From NCBI GenBank assembly GCA_945641355.1, contig CALZEQ010000017.1, forward strand, positions 1-58,455: DNA of 58,455 nucleotides. Direction: 5' to 3'. This document shows positions 26,913 through 36,544 of this stretch, piece by piece. Position 1 is the stretch's first letter; every line of letters starts with the position of its first letter. Under the pieces are notes generated by a model. The model searched no databases. It was not told the DNA's origin and worked only from the letters and a program-made list of their open reading frames with translations. Source of the DNA: an uncultured Mediterranea sp. (lineage in GTDB: Bacteria; Bacteroidota; Bacteroidia; Bacteroidales; Bacteroidaceae). The position numbers were made by a program, and so were the translations under genes.

Positions 26913-28898
26913 CTACTCCTTCTCCTTGATGAAACCGGTTCGGTAGGCAACCAGCAGTTTGTTGAGGTCGGCAATCTGGGTAACCAGCTCACGCCCCTTG
27001 TCGGTATGTTTCACCAATACCCGTTGCGTGCTGTAGTCCACCAGAATGGTGGTAGACTTGATGTCCTGCCCCTCCTCAATGGCCTTCTGCGTGCTTTCAA
27101 AGGGTTGGTGCTGTACCAGTTGCAGGCCGTGGCTGTGGTAGACCAACGTATAGCCCGCAATGCCGGTCTCGGGCTGGTATGCCTTCGAGAACCCTCCGTC
27201 AATCACCAGCAGCTTGCCGTCCGCCTTTATCGGCTTTTCTCCCTTGATGGTCTTCACCGGCACGTGTCCGTTGATGATGTGGGAATGCGGACCGGGTTCT
27301 ACACCGAACTCACGCAGTATCTGGTCGCATATATCTACCCGATTGCGCAACGCATAGTAGTATCCCTTGGTCTCCTTGCTCAGCTCCTTGTCGGCCACGA
27401 AGTAGCGTTCGAAGGTAGCCATCTTGTCCTTGTCGTACGAGGGGGCATCGGGGCCGCACCACATGTACCAGACGTAGTCCAAGGCAAAATTCTTCTCCTC
27501 ACCCTCTTCATCAAAGTAGGCCGTGCGCATCAGCTGGTCGGTCTTCAGCAACAGCTTGCGTCCCCAATACTCCTTCTTCCCGATGCGGACATGCTTGAAG
27601 CTGCCGTCCTCGTTCAACGGCATAGAGGCGTGATAGAGCAGGTTGCTGTTGCATACGGTATACATACCGCCGTAGGTGAAGAGGCAACGCATGTGCTTCT
27701 TCATCTTCTCGCTGTTCATGAAGGAGGCGTGAATCTTGGTCATCAGTTCGCACTCCTCGTCCGTCAGCCGATAGGGATCGGCTGGGTCGATGGTGGGGAA
27801 GTTGGTATCGCGCAGCGGATATTCCTTGCCCTCGTAGCAGAAGAGACCCCGCTCATAGTCAATCAGATGGAGCAGCCGACGCTTCTCCATGCCGAACTCC
27901 GGCCGACGGCTGATGATTTCGGCCTCCAGCTTCAGCTGTATGATGGTGATGGCTTTGTGCATCTGGGTGATGAGGCGCAATGTCTTCTCATTGTAGTTGC
28001 CGTCCGAGAAATCCATCTTGGGAGCAAAGATAGTACAGGGATCGTTGGCGTAGGTTTCCATGGCAAAGGTGGCCAGCGGCAACAGATTGATGCCATAGCC
28101 GTCCTCCAGCGTAGAGAGGTTGGCATAACGCATGGAGAGACGAATGACATTGGCCATACAGGCCTCGTTGCCCGATGCGGCTCCCATCCACAGGATGTCG
28201 TGATTGCCCCATTGGATGTCAAAGTTATGATAGTCGCAGAGCAGATCCATGATGATGTGCGCACCGGGACCGCGGTCGTAGATGTCGCCCACGATGTGCA
28301 GCGAGTCGATGGTGAGACGCTGTATCAGGTTGCACATGGCTATGATAAAGTCATCGGCACGCTTGGTGGAGATGATGGTGCTGATGATGACATTGATGTA
28401 AGCATGCTTGTTGGGGTCGATGTTGGACTCGTGCAACAGCTCTTGCAGGATGTAAGAGAAATCCTTGGGCAATGCCTTGCGCACCTTGGAACGGGTATAT
28501 TTGGAGGAGACATTCTGACACACCTTGACCAGCTGGTTCAGCGTAATGAGGTACCAGTCGTCGATATCCGTCTCATACTCCTTTACCAAACGGAGTTTCT
28601 CCTCCGGATAGTAGATGAGCGTACACAGCTCTTTCTTTTCGGCCTCGCGCAGCGTATTGCCGAATATCTCGTTCACCTTGCGTTTCACTGCGCCCGAAGC
28701 GTTCTTCAGCACATGTTGGAAGGCCTCGTACTCTCCATGGACATCGGAGAGGAAGTGTTCTGTACCCTTAGGCAGATTCAGGATGGCTTCCAAATTGATG
28801 ATTTCCGTACTTGCATCTGCGATAGTAGGGAAGCTACGTGACAACAACTGCAAATAGCGCAGGTCACTGACAATACTTTCCGGAGTGATATTTCCCAT
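26913..28898 (-). CDS. fbp: fructose-1,6-bisphosphatase, class III
   Basis: A 661-residue class III (Firmicutes/Bacteroidetes-type) FBPase, the gluconeogenic enzyme giving fructose 6-phosphate. The calcineurin-like metal site is GDIYDRGPGAHIIMDLL with QWGNHDILWMGA, and a later HSHIINGHVPVK supplies further metal-binding histidines. The length matches the family. It is 53 bp downstream of the AspT-type gene and may be in its transcript. Confidence 0.96.
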   Translation of the reverse strand: MGNITPESIVSDLRYLQLLSRSFPTIADASTEIINLEAILNLPKGTEHFLSDVHGEYEAFQHVLKNASGAVKRKVNEIFGNTLREAEKKELCTLIYYPEEKLRLVKEYETDIDDWYLITLNQLVKVCQNVSSKYTRSKVRKALPKDFSYILQELLHESNIDPNKHAYINVIISTIISTKRADDFIIAMCNLIQRLTIDSLHIVGDIYDRGPGAHIIMDLLCDYHNFDIQWGNHDILWMGAASGNEACMANVIRLSMRYANLSTLEDGYGINLLPLATFAMETYANDPCTIFAPKMDFSDGNYNEKTLRLITQMHKAITIIQLKLEAEIISRRPEFGMEKRRLLHLIDYERGLFCYEGKEYPLRDTNFPTIDPADPYRLTDEECELMTKIHASFMNSEKMKKHMRCLFTYGGMYTVCNSNLLYHASMPLNEDGSFKHVRIGKKEYWGRKLLLKTDQLMRTAYFDEEGEEKNFALDYVWYMWCGPDAPSYDKDKMATFERYFVADKELSKETKGYYYALRNRVDICDQILREFGVEPGPHSHIINGHVPVKTIKGEKPIKADGKLLVIDGGFSKAYQPETGIAGYTLVYHSHGLQLVQHQPFESTQKAIEEGQDIKSTTILVDYSTQRVLVKHTDKGRELVTQIADLNKLLVAYRTGFIKEKE

Positions 28899-28951
28899 TT
28901 CTCTTCTTGTATTTTAATGTTCGTTTATCTATTCAAAACTGTTGCCTCGCA

Positions 28952-30619
28952 CTACCCCAGCAGAAACATCAGCAGCAACTGGGCGATGATGACGCGCAGA
29001 AACATGCAGAAGGGATAGACCGTGGCATAGGCTACCGAGGGATTGTCTCCCGGTATGGTATCGTTGGCGTAGGTCAGTGCCATCGGATTGGCCATGCTTC
29101 CGCACAACATGCCGGTGGTAGATCCGAAATCTACCTTCAGGTAACGGAAGGCCAGCAAACCCATGACGACCACTGGCACAAAGGTAAGCAGGAAGCCCAC
29201 CCCAATCCACATAGCCCCCTCGGGACGGAAGACGGTCTCGAAGAAGTGGACACCGGCATCCAGTCCCAGACAAGCCAGGTAGAGTGATAGTCCCAATGCA
29301 CGAAGCATCAGATTGGCGCTACGGGTGGTATACGTCACCATGTGCATCCGAGGACCGAAGGTACCTATCAGAATGCCCACCATGATGGGGCCACCGGCCA
29401 ATCCCAGCTTGACAGGTGTGCCCATGCCCGGCAAGGAGATGGGTGTGGCTCCCAATATGAGTCCCAGCACGATGCCTACAAAGACAGCCACCAGATTGGG
29501 TTCCTTCAGGCTCTTCACGGCATTGCCGAGTACACGCTCCACGTTCTGTATGGCTGCCGCTTCGCCTACTACGGTCAGGCGGTCGCCCAGCTGCAAGGTC
29601 AGCTCGGCAGTGGCCAACAGCTGCACGCCACTGCGATAGACACGGCTGATGTTGATGCCGTAATGGTTGCGCAGGTGGAGAGAACCCAGCTTCTTGCCGT
29701 TCAATTCAGGACGTGTCACCACGATGCGCTGCGACACCAGCTGGCTGTCAATGGCATTCCAGTCAATGTCCTTCTGATTCCAATCGGTATGTTCCTGTTC
29801 GCCGAACAGCACCGTCAGAGAGGGTGCATAGCGTTCGGAAGTGACTACCAGCAGACGGTCGCCCTCACGAATCACCATTTCTGAAGTGGGTATGCTCACC
29901 TTGCCATCACGCCACAGCCTGGATATCACGAACTTGGTATAGCTCAGTTCGGCAATTTCCCTGATGCTTTTGTTGAAGATGGCCGGATTGTGTACATGGA
30001 AGGCAGCTATATACGGCTGGTTGGCCTTCTCTTTCTCCTCTACCTTCAGGTCTTCGTCGCGGACAAAGAGCCTGCGGATGACCATCATGGCCAGTATCAC
30101 ACCCACCACACCCAACGGATAGGTCACCGCACATCCCAAGGCTGGCATACCGGCTTCCAGTCCCATCTGCTTCAACGTCTGCTGGGCTGCACCCAGCGCC
30201 GGCGTATTGGTGGTAGCACCGCATAGGATACCTACCATTTCGGGCAGCGGTATGGGAAGCAGGGTACTGCCCAACAAAGCGAGCAACGTACCTACCAGCA
30301 CGACACCGGCAGCCAGCATATTCAGCTGCATGCCACCGCTACGAAACGAGCTGAAGAAGCCGGGCCCTACCTGAAGACCCAAGGCGTAGACAAAAATAAC
30401 CAGTCCGAAACTTTCGGCATAATTCAGCATCTGCGGGTCAATGGAGAGTCCCCAATGCCCGGCCAGAATGCCGACAAAAAAGACGAATGTCACTCCCAAG
30501 GAGACACCCATCACCCGTATCTTCCCCAGTCCCAATCCGATGGCGGAGATGAGGGAAAGTACAATGACTGCCTGCAAGGCAGAGTGTTCTATCAACAAAC
30601 TATGTAACCAGTCCAACAC
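28952..30619 (-). CDS. AspT-type (aspartate:alanine exchanger family) transporter
   Basis: A 555-residue membrane protein with two sets of about five helices around two central RCK_C/TrkA-C domains (about residues 200-375, with EIAELSYTKFVISRLWRDGKVSIPTS and the second GSLHLRNHYGINISRVYRSG). This is the architecture of the AAE family (AspT, YbjL, YidE). The transported ion is unknown. The start is GTG at 30619; an ATG at 30630 is followed by a stop. It lies 11 bp after the methyltransferase. Confidence 0.88.
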   Translation of the reverse strand: MLDWLHSLLIEHSALQAVIVLSLISAIGLGLGKIRVMGVSLGVTFVFFVGILAGHWGLSIDPQMLNYAESFGLVIFVYALGLQVGPGFFSSFRSGGMQLNMLAAGVVLVGTLLALLGSTLLPIPLPEMVGILCGATTNTPALGAAQQTLKQMGLEAGMPALGCAVTYPLGVVGVILAMMVIRRLFVRDEDLKVEEKEKANQPYIAAFHVHNPAIFNKSIREIAELSYTKFVISRLWRDGKVSIPTSEMVIREGDRLLVVTSERYAPSLTVLFGEQEHTDWNQKDIDWNAIDSQLVSQRIVVTRPELNGKKLGSLHLRNHYGINISRVYRSGVQLLATAELTLQLGDRLTVVGEAAAIQNVERVLGNAVKSLKEPNLVAVFVGIVLGLILGATPISLPGMGTPVKLGLAGGPIMVGILIGTFGPRMHMVTYTTRSANLMLRALGLSLYLACLGLDAGVHFFETVFRPEGAMWIGVGFLLTFVPVVVMGLLAFRYLKVDFGSTTGMLCGSMANPMALTYANDTIPGDNPSVAYATVYPFCMFLRVIIAQLLLMFLLG

Positions 30620-30630
30620 AACTATTCCAT

Positions 30631-31371
30631 TTATAGACCCGTCCTTGTCAGACGAGCCAGATAATCATAATGTTTACCCTCCTTGACCAACTCGGCCCGG
30701 AAACCGTTTTCAGCCGCATAACAGAACAAGGTCTGAAAATCAACGTATAGCCAGTCAAAAGGTTCGCCCTTCACCTCTTTATATTGCATCCGGAAGTCCA
30801 CTTCGCCGTAATAGTCGCCTGCCAGATCGATGACAAACGAACCGTCTTCCTCTTCAAAGAGGTATCTCAGGTCACTGGAATCCATCCAGACGGCTCCGTC
30901 CGGATGGAGCAACGACTTGATACGACGGAAGAAAAGAGGCATGTTCTCCAGCCTGCCGATGATGCCCGATCCGTTCATCAGCATCAGTATGGTGTCGTAG
31001 GCACCACAGAAGCGGTCATCGAACAGGTCGGCTTGCCGCACCTGCTTCACACCCCGCTGACGCATCACTTCGACTGCCAAGGGAGAGATGTCGATGGCCT
31101 CCACCTCCTTGCCGGCTGCCTGCAGAGCCAGGGTATGACACCCGCTACCGGCACCTACATCCAATATACGGCCTTCTGCCCGGTCCAGGGCAATCCGCTC
31201 CAGCAACGGCATCTGGCTGTAGGTACGGAAAAGCTCCTTCACGGGTATCTCGTCTTCATCGAACTGCGATGAGAACACCCGCAGGCGGGAGGCATGTCCC
31301 CGAGCCAGGTAGTCGGCCATAGCAGCCCCCATCGGGTCACGGTCGGGTGTCAGCAACTTCACTTCCTTCAT
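30631..31371 (-). CDS. class I SAM-dependent methyltransferase
   Basis: A 246-residue cytoplasmic protein with motif I ILDVGAGSGCHTLAL and the acidic residue of EAIDISPLAVE, then LMLMNGSGIIGRLEN as motif IV. The acceptor is not evident. ATG 31371 is preferred over GTG 31386, because GGGAGG lies 5 bp upstream of it. It begins 11 bp after the small basic protein. Confidence 0.85.
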   Translation of the reverse strand: MKEVKLLTPDRDPMGAAMADYLARGHASRLRVFSSQFDEDEIPVKELFRTYSQMPLLERIALDRAEGRILDVGAGSGCHTLALQAAGKEVEAIDISPLAVEVMRQRGVKQVRQADLFDDRFCGAYDTILMLMNGSGIIGRLENMPLFFRRIKSLLHPDGAVWMDSSDLRYLFEEEDGSFVIDLAGDYYGEVDFRMQYKEVKGEPFDWLYVDFQTLFCYAAENGFRAELVKEGKHYDYLARLTRTGL

Positions 31372-31382
31372 GTGGCCTCCCT

Positions 31383-31571
31383 TCACTTCGATTTATGGCG
31401 GTTGGCCCGTTTACGCCGGATTTCTGCCTTCATCTTGGCAGCTCCGGAACCATGAAGCCCGGTGATATAGGTTTTCTTTTTCGCTTTGGTCTTCACCTTG
31501 TTCTCTTCCTTGGGACGCTCCTTCTTACCCTTGAAGACGATACCTCCCATCATAGCCTCTTCGATGCTCAT
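31383..31571 (-). CDS. small basic protein, unknown function
   Basis: A 62-residue protein, very rich in lysine and arginine: MSIEEAMMGGIVFKGKK, then KTKAKKKTYITGLHGSG, then RRKRANRHKSK. It lies in the same direction between the DUF4468 protein (46 bp) and the methyltransferase (11 bp) and fits that transcript well, which is the main support for it being real. A role in nucleic-acid or ribosome binding is possible from charge alone. I do not recognise a domain. Confidence 0.55.
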   Translation of the reverse strand: MSIEEAMMGGIVFKGKKERPKEENKVKTKAKKKTYITGLHGSGAAKMKAEIRRKRANRHKSK

Positions 31572-31617
31572 GTCATTCAGGTTATGCGTTTCTTACTGTG
31601 TTATCTGTAGTGCCTCC

Positions 31618-32769
31618 TCAATCCTTGACCGAAACCTGTACAATCTCACCGATGTATGTACGCGGCATACCTTCGATAGCAGCCGGTGCCTCCATCTTCT
31701 TGCACTGCAATACGACGCTCGGTTCGTTCATGCCGTTCGGATAGAAACGGACGGTATAGGTATCGGCCTTCTCCAACGGTGCATACGCCTGCTCGGGCGA
31801 CAGGATGGTAAATACCACCGGCTTGCCGGCTACCTTACCCAGCGAACCACCTGCATTGGCAGTCAGTGTGGTCATGTTGAACGGTTCGTCACCTATCACA
31901 ATCACCAGCTTGCCGGCTGCGGTCTGAATCAGGTCGGCAGAAAGTGCAGCAGCATCCACAATGTGATAGCCGGCAGATTGTGCAGCCACCGGTTGCGCAG
32001 GAGCGGCCTGAGGTGCTTGAACTGCCTGAGGTGCCTGGACAGGAGCGGCCGGCTGTACGGTCTGTGCCTGCTGAGCCTCTACCGTCACCGCATTCTTCGG
32101 TGCAATCACCATCGTGCCCGAATTGACAATCGATTTTTCCGGTTCCTTTACAGCATCCGGAGCGGACACTTCTGCCGTCAGGGCAGGAGCGGACTTCGCC
32201 GCACTCAACGCATCGGCGACCTCCAGACAGAGGGCATCCGCAAAGTCCACCGTCTTTCTGCGCCATTTGGCCAATCCCCATACCAGCTTGGTCTGCGTCT
32301 TGTTCAACGCATACTTGTCTACAATCCACTCCTCGGCTGTATACTTTTCCTTGCCCTCACGATAGACATAACGTATCTTGCCCACTTCCAGACGGCACTT
32401 TTCGGGAGCGCAGTTCACCGTCAGCTGATATAGGATGCGGGTACGGTCCAGCGAAAGGGCCGTCGAAGAGAAGACAATCCATTCATCACCCATACCTACC
32501 AGCAACCCGTTCTCGGGTTCTGTCAGGAGGATGCGGCTGGTATTATCATTCTTCTTCAACCGGGCATCCATCCACTGCTGCATCCGCTCGAAGATTTCCT
32601 GTTGGTCCATGCCCGGAATGCTGAAATCTTTTGCAAAAAGCACCTTTCCGTCGACTTCGGGGACGGCACCTGCCAAATATTTACTATCATCCTTCACCTC
32701 TTGTGCATACATCCCGGCCACCACGATAAGGGCCATCCATGTCATAAAGAGTCGTTTCATTGTCTTCAT
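31618..32769 (-). CDS. exported DUF4468 domain protein
   Basis: A 383-residue protein with a signal peptide (MKTMKRLFMTWMALIVVAGMYAQ). Residues about 40-180 match the DUF4468 domain (a TBP-like fold found in Bacteroidales), including LYQLTVNCAPEKCRLEVGKIRY and YTAEEWIVDKYALNKTQ. A linker rich in Gln/Pro/Ala (about 240-275) leads to a second, less recognised domain. ATG 32769 was preferred to the in-frame codon at 32895 because it gives the signal peptide; 32775 and 32760 are alternatives. It may head the transcript down to fbp. Confidence 0.8.
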   Translation of the reverse strand: MKTMKRLFMTWMALIVVAGMYAQEVKDDSKYLAGAVPEVDGKVLFAKDFSIPGMDQQEIFERMQQWMDARLKKNDNTSRILLTEPENGLLVGMGDEWIVFSSTALSLDRTRILYQLTVNCAPEKCRLEVGKIRYVYREGKEKYTAEEWIVDKYALNKTQTKLVWGLAKWRRKTVDFADALCLEVADALSAAKSAPALTAEVSAPDAVKEPEKSIVNSGTMVIAPKNAVTVEAQQAQTVQPAAPVQAPQAVQAPQAAPAQPVAAQSAGYHIVDAAALSADLIQTAAGKLVIVIGDEPFNMTTLTANAGGSLGKVAGKPVVFTILSPEQAYAPLEKADTYTVRFYPNGMNEPSVVLQCKKMEAPAAIEGMPRTYIGEIVQVSVKD

Positions 32770-32970
32770 ATCCATCTGTTTTTCTATGTTATTTTGAAAT
32801 ATCCTTTTGAGGTCTTTCTTGGCCGGGAAAGGAAGCGGTCTGATTATCCGATTCTTTTCCCTCCAAATATCGTGCAATATTACAAAAAAAGCCACATAAA
32901 GGAGTTCTACAGGCTGTTATTTTATGCAAAAGAGCTCGTATGTCCAACCATTTTCCCTCCACAGACAATA

Positions 32971-33018
32971 CAAAAAAAGAGAAGGCCGGCATCTATCCTT
33001 TGACAGATACCGGTCCTC
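32971..33018 (-). terminator. terminator of the nusB-yajC-ybbR-coaE-DUF5606 group
   Basis: On the minus strand a 17-bp stem (33002-33018 with 32981-32997, including several G-T pairs) has a 4-nt loop and is followed by TCTTTTTTTG. It begins 30 bp after the DUF5606 stop codon. Confidence 0.85.
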
Positions 33019-33047
33019 TCTGTGTCGGCAGCAGACGGGCGGCTTCA

Positions 33048-33470
33048 TCAAGCCTGTTCTTCGGCAGCAGCCTCAGCCTCTTCTTCAAAGTCGGTCAGTC
33101 CACTGGCAACCAGCAGATTGTACCACGAAATAAGTTTCTTGATATCGTTGTTGCGCACACGGTCGCGGTCGAATGTGGGCAGCACCTCGGCCAGGTAGTT
33201 ACGCAACTCGTCGGGAGTAGCCTTCTTCAGGTCCATGGCGACAGCCGCACCGTTCTCTTTCTTCTTCATCGCAGCCAACACCTCACGCAAAGGCACATCT
33301 TCGTCGTCGGTATACATGGCAATGTCGCCCAAAGAGATAATCTTATCATTTCCATAAGCAGGCTGACGTTTCTTGTCAATCAGGGACTCCACAATCAGCA
33401 TATTCTTACCTTGAGAAATGAGTTTATACAATCCGGGTTTACCGGATATAGACAAAATTGTCTTCAGCAT
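33048..33470 (-). CDS. DUF5606 domain protein
   Basis: A 140-residue cytoplasmic protein, MLKTILSISGKPGLYKLISQGKNMLIVESL, matching the conserved N-terminal domain of DUF5606 proteins of Bacteroidetes, with an acidic Ala/Glu-rich tail (FEEEAEAAAEEQA). The function is unknown. It follows coaE by 36 bp and may have its own start site, since TACCTTTG lies 53 bp upstream. Confidence 0.8.
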   Translation of the reverse strand: MLKTILSISGKPGLYKLISQGKNMLIVESLIDKKRQPAYGNDKIISLGDIAMYTDDEDVPLREVLAAMKKKENGAAVAMDLKKATPDELRNYLAEVLPTFDRDRVRNNDIKKLISWYNLLVASGLTDFEEEAEAAAEEQA

Positions 33471-33506
33471 AGTTGTTTCTTTAATTTAGTGATACAATGA
33501 ATCATT

Positions 33507-34121
33507 TTATAAAAATGCGGGGCAAAGGTAGTCAATATTTTCAGACAGCGAAGAAATTAATCCGAAAACCTGCGGAATTAACGGAGTTTTATCATCATTT
33601 ACCACCGTAAAGTGGGCATACTTCCGTTTGTCTTCGTCATCCAACTGGCTCCGCACCCTGCTCTCTACCGCCTCACGGGGCGCGTTGTCACGCAACATGG
33701 CACGGGCTATCCGCAACTCCAACGGTGCATCGACCATCACCACCACATCCACTTCGTCCAGAAAACCGGCCTCTACCAGAATGGCAGACTCAAATGCCAC
33801 GAATGGAGCGTGCGCCGCCTCCACCCACCTACGCAAATCAGCCCGTACGGCCGGGTGCACAATGCCGTTCACCCGGCGGGCCTGTTCGGGGCCTGCGAAG
33901 AGATAGGCAGCCAGCAACGGCTTGTTCAGCACACCGTCGGCATAAACCTCGGGACCCAACAGCTCCGTCAGCCCGGTGCGGATAGAGGCATCGGCCAGCA
34001 TGAGACGCTTCGTTTCCGTATCGGCCACATAGACCGGCACCCCCATCACCTCCAGCAGATGACAGACTATGCTCTTGCCACTGCCGATGCCACCGGTTAT
34101 ACCTATTCTAATTGGCTTCAT
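33507..34121 (-). CDS. coaE: dephospho-CoA kinase
   Basis: A 204-residue enzyme for the last step of coenzyme A synthesis, phosphorylating the ribose 3'-hydroxyl of dephospho-CoA. The P-loop is IGITGGIGSGKS; DADxxxR-type region reads VYVADTETKRLM; HPAVRADLRRW is the family's substrate segment. ATG 34121 gives the usual MKPIRIGITGG start and overlaps the YbbR-like gene by 14 bp, which suggests translational coupling. Confidence 0.95.
   Translation of the reverse strand: MKPIRIGITGGIGSGKSIVCHLLEVMGVPVYVADTETKRLMLADASIRTGLTELLGPEVYADGVLNKPLLAAYLFAGPEQARRVNGIVHPAVRADLRRWVEAAHAPFVAFESAILVEAGFLDEVDVVVMVDAPLELRIARAMLRDNAPREAVESRVRSQLDDEDKRKYAHFTVVNDDKTPLIPQVFGLISSLSENIDYLCPAFL
33523..33530 (-). promoter_or_regulatory. 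internal -7 box ahead of DUF5606
   Basis: TACCTTTG lies inside the final codons of coaE on the minus strand, 53 bp before the DUF5606 start. There is no TTTG at the -33 distance, so this is a weak candidate for a second promoter. Confidence 0.3.
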
Positions 34122-35124
34122 GGGTAGACAACTGCTCAATCAGGAAATCCACCTGAGGTGGATTGAAACGGATATGGCTCACTCCTTTGGGCTGGTTCTT
34201 CAACTGTACGGTGTATTTGTCCGATCCCAGCCGCAGCAGCTCCTCGTAAGAGACCACCAGATGAAAGTCGTCTGCGGTGACCTGACGAAAATGACCCATA
34301 CCTACCTGAAAGGTCACTTGTACCTTCGAGGGGAAGGCACGCAGCACCTTGCCTGCCGGGAAATTGACTCCCTGCAACGGCACCTCTACCGTTTTCTCCG
34401 TATAGATATCCACCGGCAATTCCAGCTGGATGGAGGCCGGCACAAACTTCACCCCTTTGGGCATGGCTAACGGTATCTGCCGGCGAAGCGTGTCCGAGAT
34501 TTCCTCCACCCTCAACGGCTGCGTATAGGCGGCCATCAAGGTATCGAGTATCTCCTCGGAGGCATACACCAACACGGAGTCCGGCGTAAAGATGGTATCG
34601 GACAGGTAATACTGCCGTCCGGCACTGAGCTTGCCCCTCAGCCGGACAGGCACCCGCTTGGAAACACCGGTAGAATAGAAATACTCCAGCGTATCAGGTT
34701 TGACAGAGAGCAGGCGGGTCGATGCATTCAGCTGGCTCAGAATCTTCTTTTCATACTGCGAGGCCACCTCGCGCACACAATGGTTCCGGCTTCTGTTTTC
34801 CGAGAAGTCTATCGTCACCGGATAGAAGCTCTTGCCCAACATATAGTTGAGGAGCACAGTTCCCTTGTCCTTCACCTTGACACGGATTTCGGAGACCGGT
34901 TCGGAGGTGATGACGACATTGTCCGGCACCCCTTTCAGCTTCACCGGTATGGTGAACTCCGTCTCATAGTCGTTGTTGAGCGTCTGCAACAACCAGAATC
35001 CGCCAGCCACCACAAAGAAAAACAAAAAAATAAAGAACTCTCTGCTGTTTTCACTGAGCAGAAAGTCCTTTACCTTTCCAGCTATCTGCAGATAGCGATG
35101 CTTTACACTCCTACGATTAATCAT
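34108..35124 (-). CDS. YbbR-like (CdaR-like) membrane protein
   Basis: A 338-residue protein with one N-terminal membrane helix (FFIFLFFFVVAGGFWLL, about 29-46) and YbbR-like repeats in the exported part (FTIPVKLKGVPDNVVITSEPVSEIRVKVKDKG is the first). In Firmicutes the related CdaR regulates the diadenylate cyclase CdaA; no cyclase gene is in this window, so that link is not shown here. It lies in the conserved order nusB-yajC-ybbR-coaE, 15 bp after yajC. Confidence 0.88.
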   Translation of the reverse strand: MINRRSVKHRYLQIAGKVKDFLLSENSREFFIFLFFFVVAGGFWLLQTLNNDYETEFTIPVKLKGVPDNVVITSEPVSEIRVKVKDKGTVLLNYMLGKSFYPVTIDFSENRSRNHCVREVASQYEKKILSQLNASTRLLSVKPDTLEYFYSTGVSKRVPVRLRGKLSAGRQYYLSDTIFTPDSVLVYASEEILDTLMAAYTQPLRVEEISDTLRRQIPLAMPKGVKFVPASIQLELPVDIYTEKTVEVPLQGVNFPAGKVLRAFPSKVQVTFQVGMGHFRQVTADDFHLVVSYEELLRLGSDKYTVQLKNQPKGVSHIRFNPPQVDFLIEQLSTHEAN

Positions 35125-35139
35125 AGGCCTTGTCCTTAT

Positions 35140-35475
35140 TTATTTAGCAGCCTGGTTGCTGTTTGCATCGGCAGCAGCTGCAAAAATGGAATTCTTGTCC
35201 ACACGAATCTTTACGTTGGAGGCGATTTCCACTACGACATCGTTGTCATTGATTTCCTTTACTACCGCATGAATACCACCGGCTGTGATTACCTTTTGAT
35301 TGACCTGAAGCGTTTTACGAAAATTGGCGATTTCCTTCTGTTTCTTGTTCTGCGGACGAATCATGAAGAAATACATGATGGCAAACATGGCAACCAGCAT
35401 CAATATCATGCTCATACCGCCGCCATTAGGATTCGCACCCGGCGCTTGCAGGAGAAAAAGTGTCATTACATTCAT
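35140..35475 (-). CDS. yajC: preprotein translocase subunit YajC
   Basis: A 111-residue single-span membrane protein, the accessory Sec subunit that associates with SecDF. The helix MSMILMLVAMFAIMYFFMIRPQNKKQKE (about 21-48) with the RPQxKK signature is diagnostic, followed by the small beta domain (VITAGGIHAVVKEI, VKIRVDKNSI). It is 32 bp downstream of nusB. ATG 35475 or 35466 could be the start. Confidence 0.95.
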   Translation of the reverse strand: MNVMTLFLLQAPGANPNGGGMSMILMLVAMFAIMYFFMIRPQNKKQKEIANFRKTLQVNQKVITAGGIHAVVKEINDNDVVVEIASNVKIRVDKNSIFAAAADANSNQAAK

Positions 35476-35507
35476 AATATACTTGTTTTAAATGATGAGT
35501 CTATTCA

Positions 35508-36434
35508 TTAGTTTTTTGTCAGTTTTCCCTCTTTCTTCAGCACATTGACGATACCATCCAACGTACCGTTTACAAAGCTGCCGCTCTTGGCTGTGCTGTA
35601 CACCTTGGCAATGTCTACGTACTCATTCAACGAGACACTGACCGGAATGTTCGGGAAGCTCAGGATTTCAGCCAGGGCACATTGCATGACGATGACATCC
35701 ATGAAAGCGACCCGCTCCAAATCCCAGTTGCGTGTATTTTCGCTAATCAGATGGCGGTAATAGTCGCAGTTCAGGATGGTTCTACGGAACAGCCGACGGG
35801 CAAATTCACGGTCTTCATCATCCTTGAATTCGGGCAGCAGTTCCTGATTGGCGCCGTTCTTCTCATCAAAGCGTTTGATGGTCTTCAGCACAAAGGTGTC
35901 AACAATCTCCTTGTCGTCGTTCCAATAGAGACTTTGGTCCTCCAGCAACATATCCAAGTCATCGTTGTTGAAGATGAAATTCTTATAAAGCTTTCTCCAC
36001 AGTTCGCGGTCGGCCTCATAGGATTTCTCTTCGGCTGCCATATATTCCTTATATATATCGGAAGCTACAATTTTATCGTACATGCCTTTCACGAAATCCT
36101 CGTCATTGGCCCATGTCCGCTTTTGATTGGCTATGAAATCGGTCAGCTGCTTGTTCACCTCCAGTTGGGCGATGAAGCGGTTTTCCACAAATTTCATATT
36201 AGGCGATAACTCTTCCGGCGAGGGAGCCAGCTTCGCCTTACCCGCATCAATGCGTTTCTGGGCATAGGATGTGATGGCAATCATCAGCATCAGCAGGTAG
36301 TTGTACAAGTCGTAGGCCTTAGAGAGGCTAAAGAACAACTCTTTCTCAGCTGCATCCAAGTTTTTACTACCATTCTGATAGTAAGCATACACAATCTGTA
36401 TAATTTTTAGACGAATAAGGATTCTGTTTATCAT
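35508..36434 (-). CDS. nusB: transcription antitermination factor NusB (long form)
   Basis: A 308-residue protein. The last 140 residues carry the NusB domain (FARRLFRRTILNCDYYRHLI, VAFMDVIVMQCALAEILSFPNIPVSVSLNEYVDIAKVYST, SFVNGTLDGIV), which joins NusE/S10 at boxA during rRNA transcription. The N-terminal 165 residues are the extension characteristic of Bacteroidetes, since E. coli NusB has 139 residues. It heads the operon with yajC, ybbR and coaE and has a good promoter at 36466-36498. Confidence 0.92.
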   Translation of the reverse strand: MINRILIRLKIIQIVYAYYQNGSKNLDAAEKELFFSLSKAYDLYNYLLMLMIAITSYAQKRIDAGKAKLAPSPEELSPNMKFVENRFIAQLEVNKQLTDFIANQKRTWANDEDFVKGMYDKIVASDIYKEYMAAEEKSYEADRELWRKLYKNFIFNNDDLDMLLEDQSLYWNDDKEIVDTFVLKTIKRFDEKNGANQELLPEFKDDEDREFARRLFRRTILNCDYYRHLISENTRNWDLERVAFMDVIVMQCALAEILSFPNIPVSVSLNEYVDIAKVYSTAKSGSFVNGTLDGIVNVLKKEGKLTKN

Positions 36435-36465
36435 ACTTCAAGTCGATGTATTATTTTTCGAGTTG

Positions 36466-36498
36466 CAAAAGTAGGCATTTTTAATGAGTTTACGCAAA
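36466..36498 (-). promoter_or_regulatory. promoter of the nusB operon
   Basis: TTTG (36495-36498), a 21-bp spacer and TACTTTTG (36466-36473) on the minus strand match the Bacteroides pattern; the start codon of nusB lies 32 bp downstream. Confidence 0.8.
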
Positions 36499-36544
36499 TA
36501 AATCACATTTTTTAATGCTGTAATCGAATATCTGCCCTTTTTCT

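Noticed and set aside
27006..28841. 611-codon antisense frame over fbp
   Set aside because: A long shadow frame produced by codon bias of the real class III FBPase, which has all its motifs.
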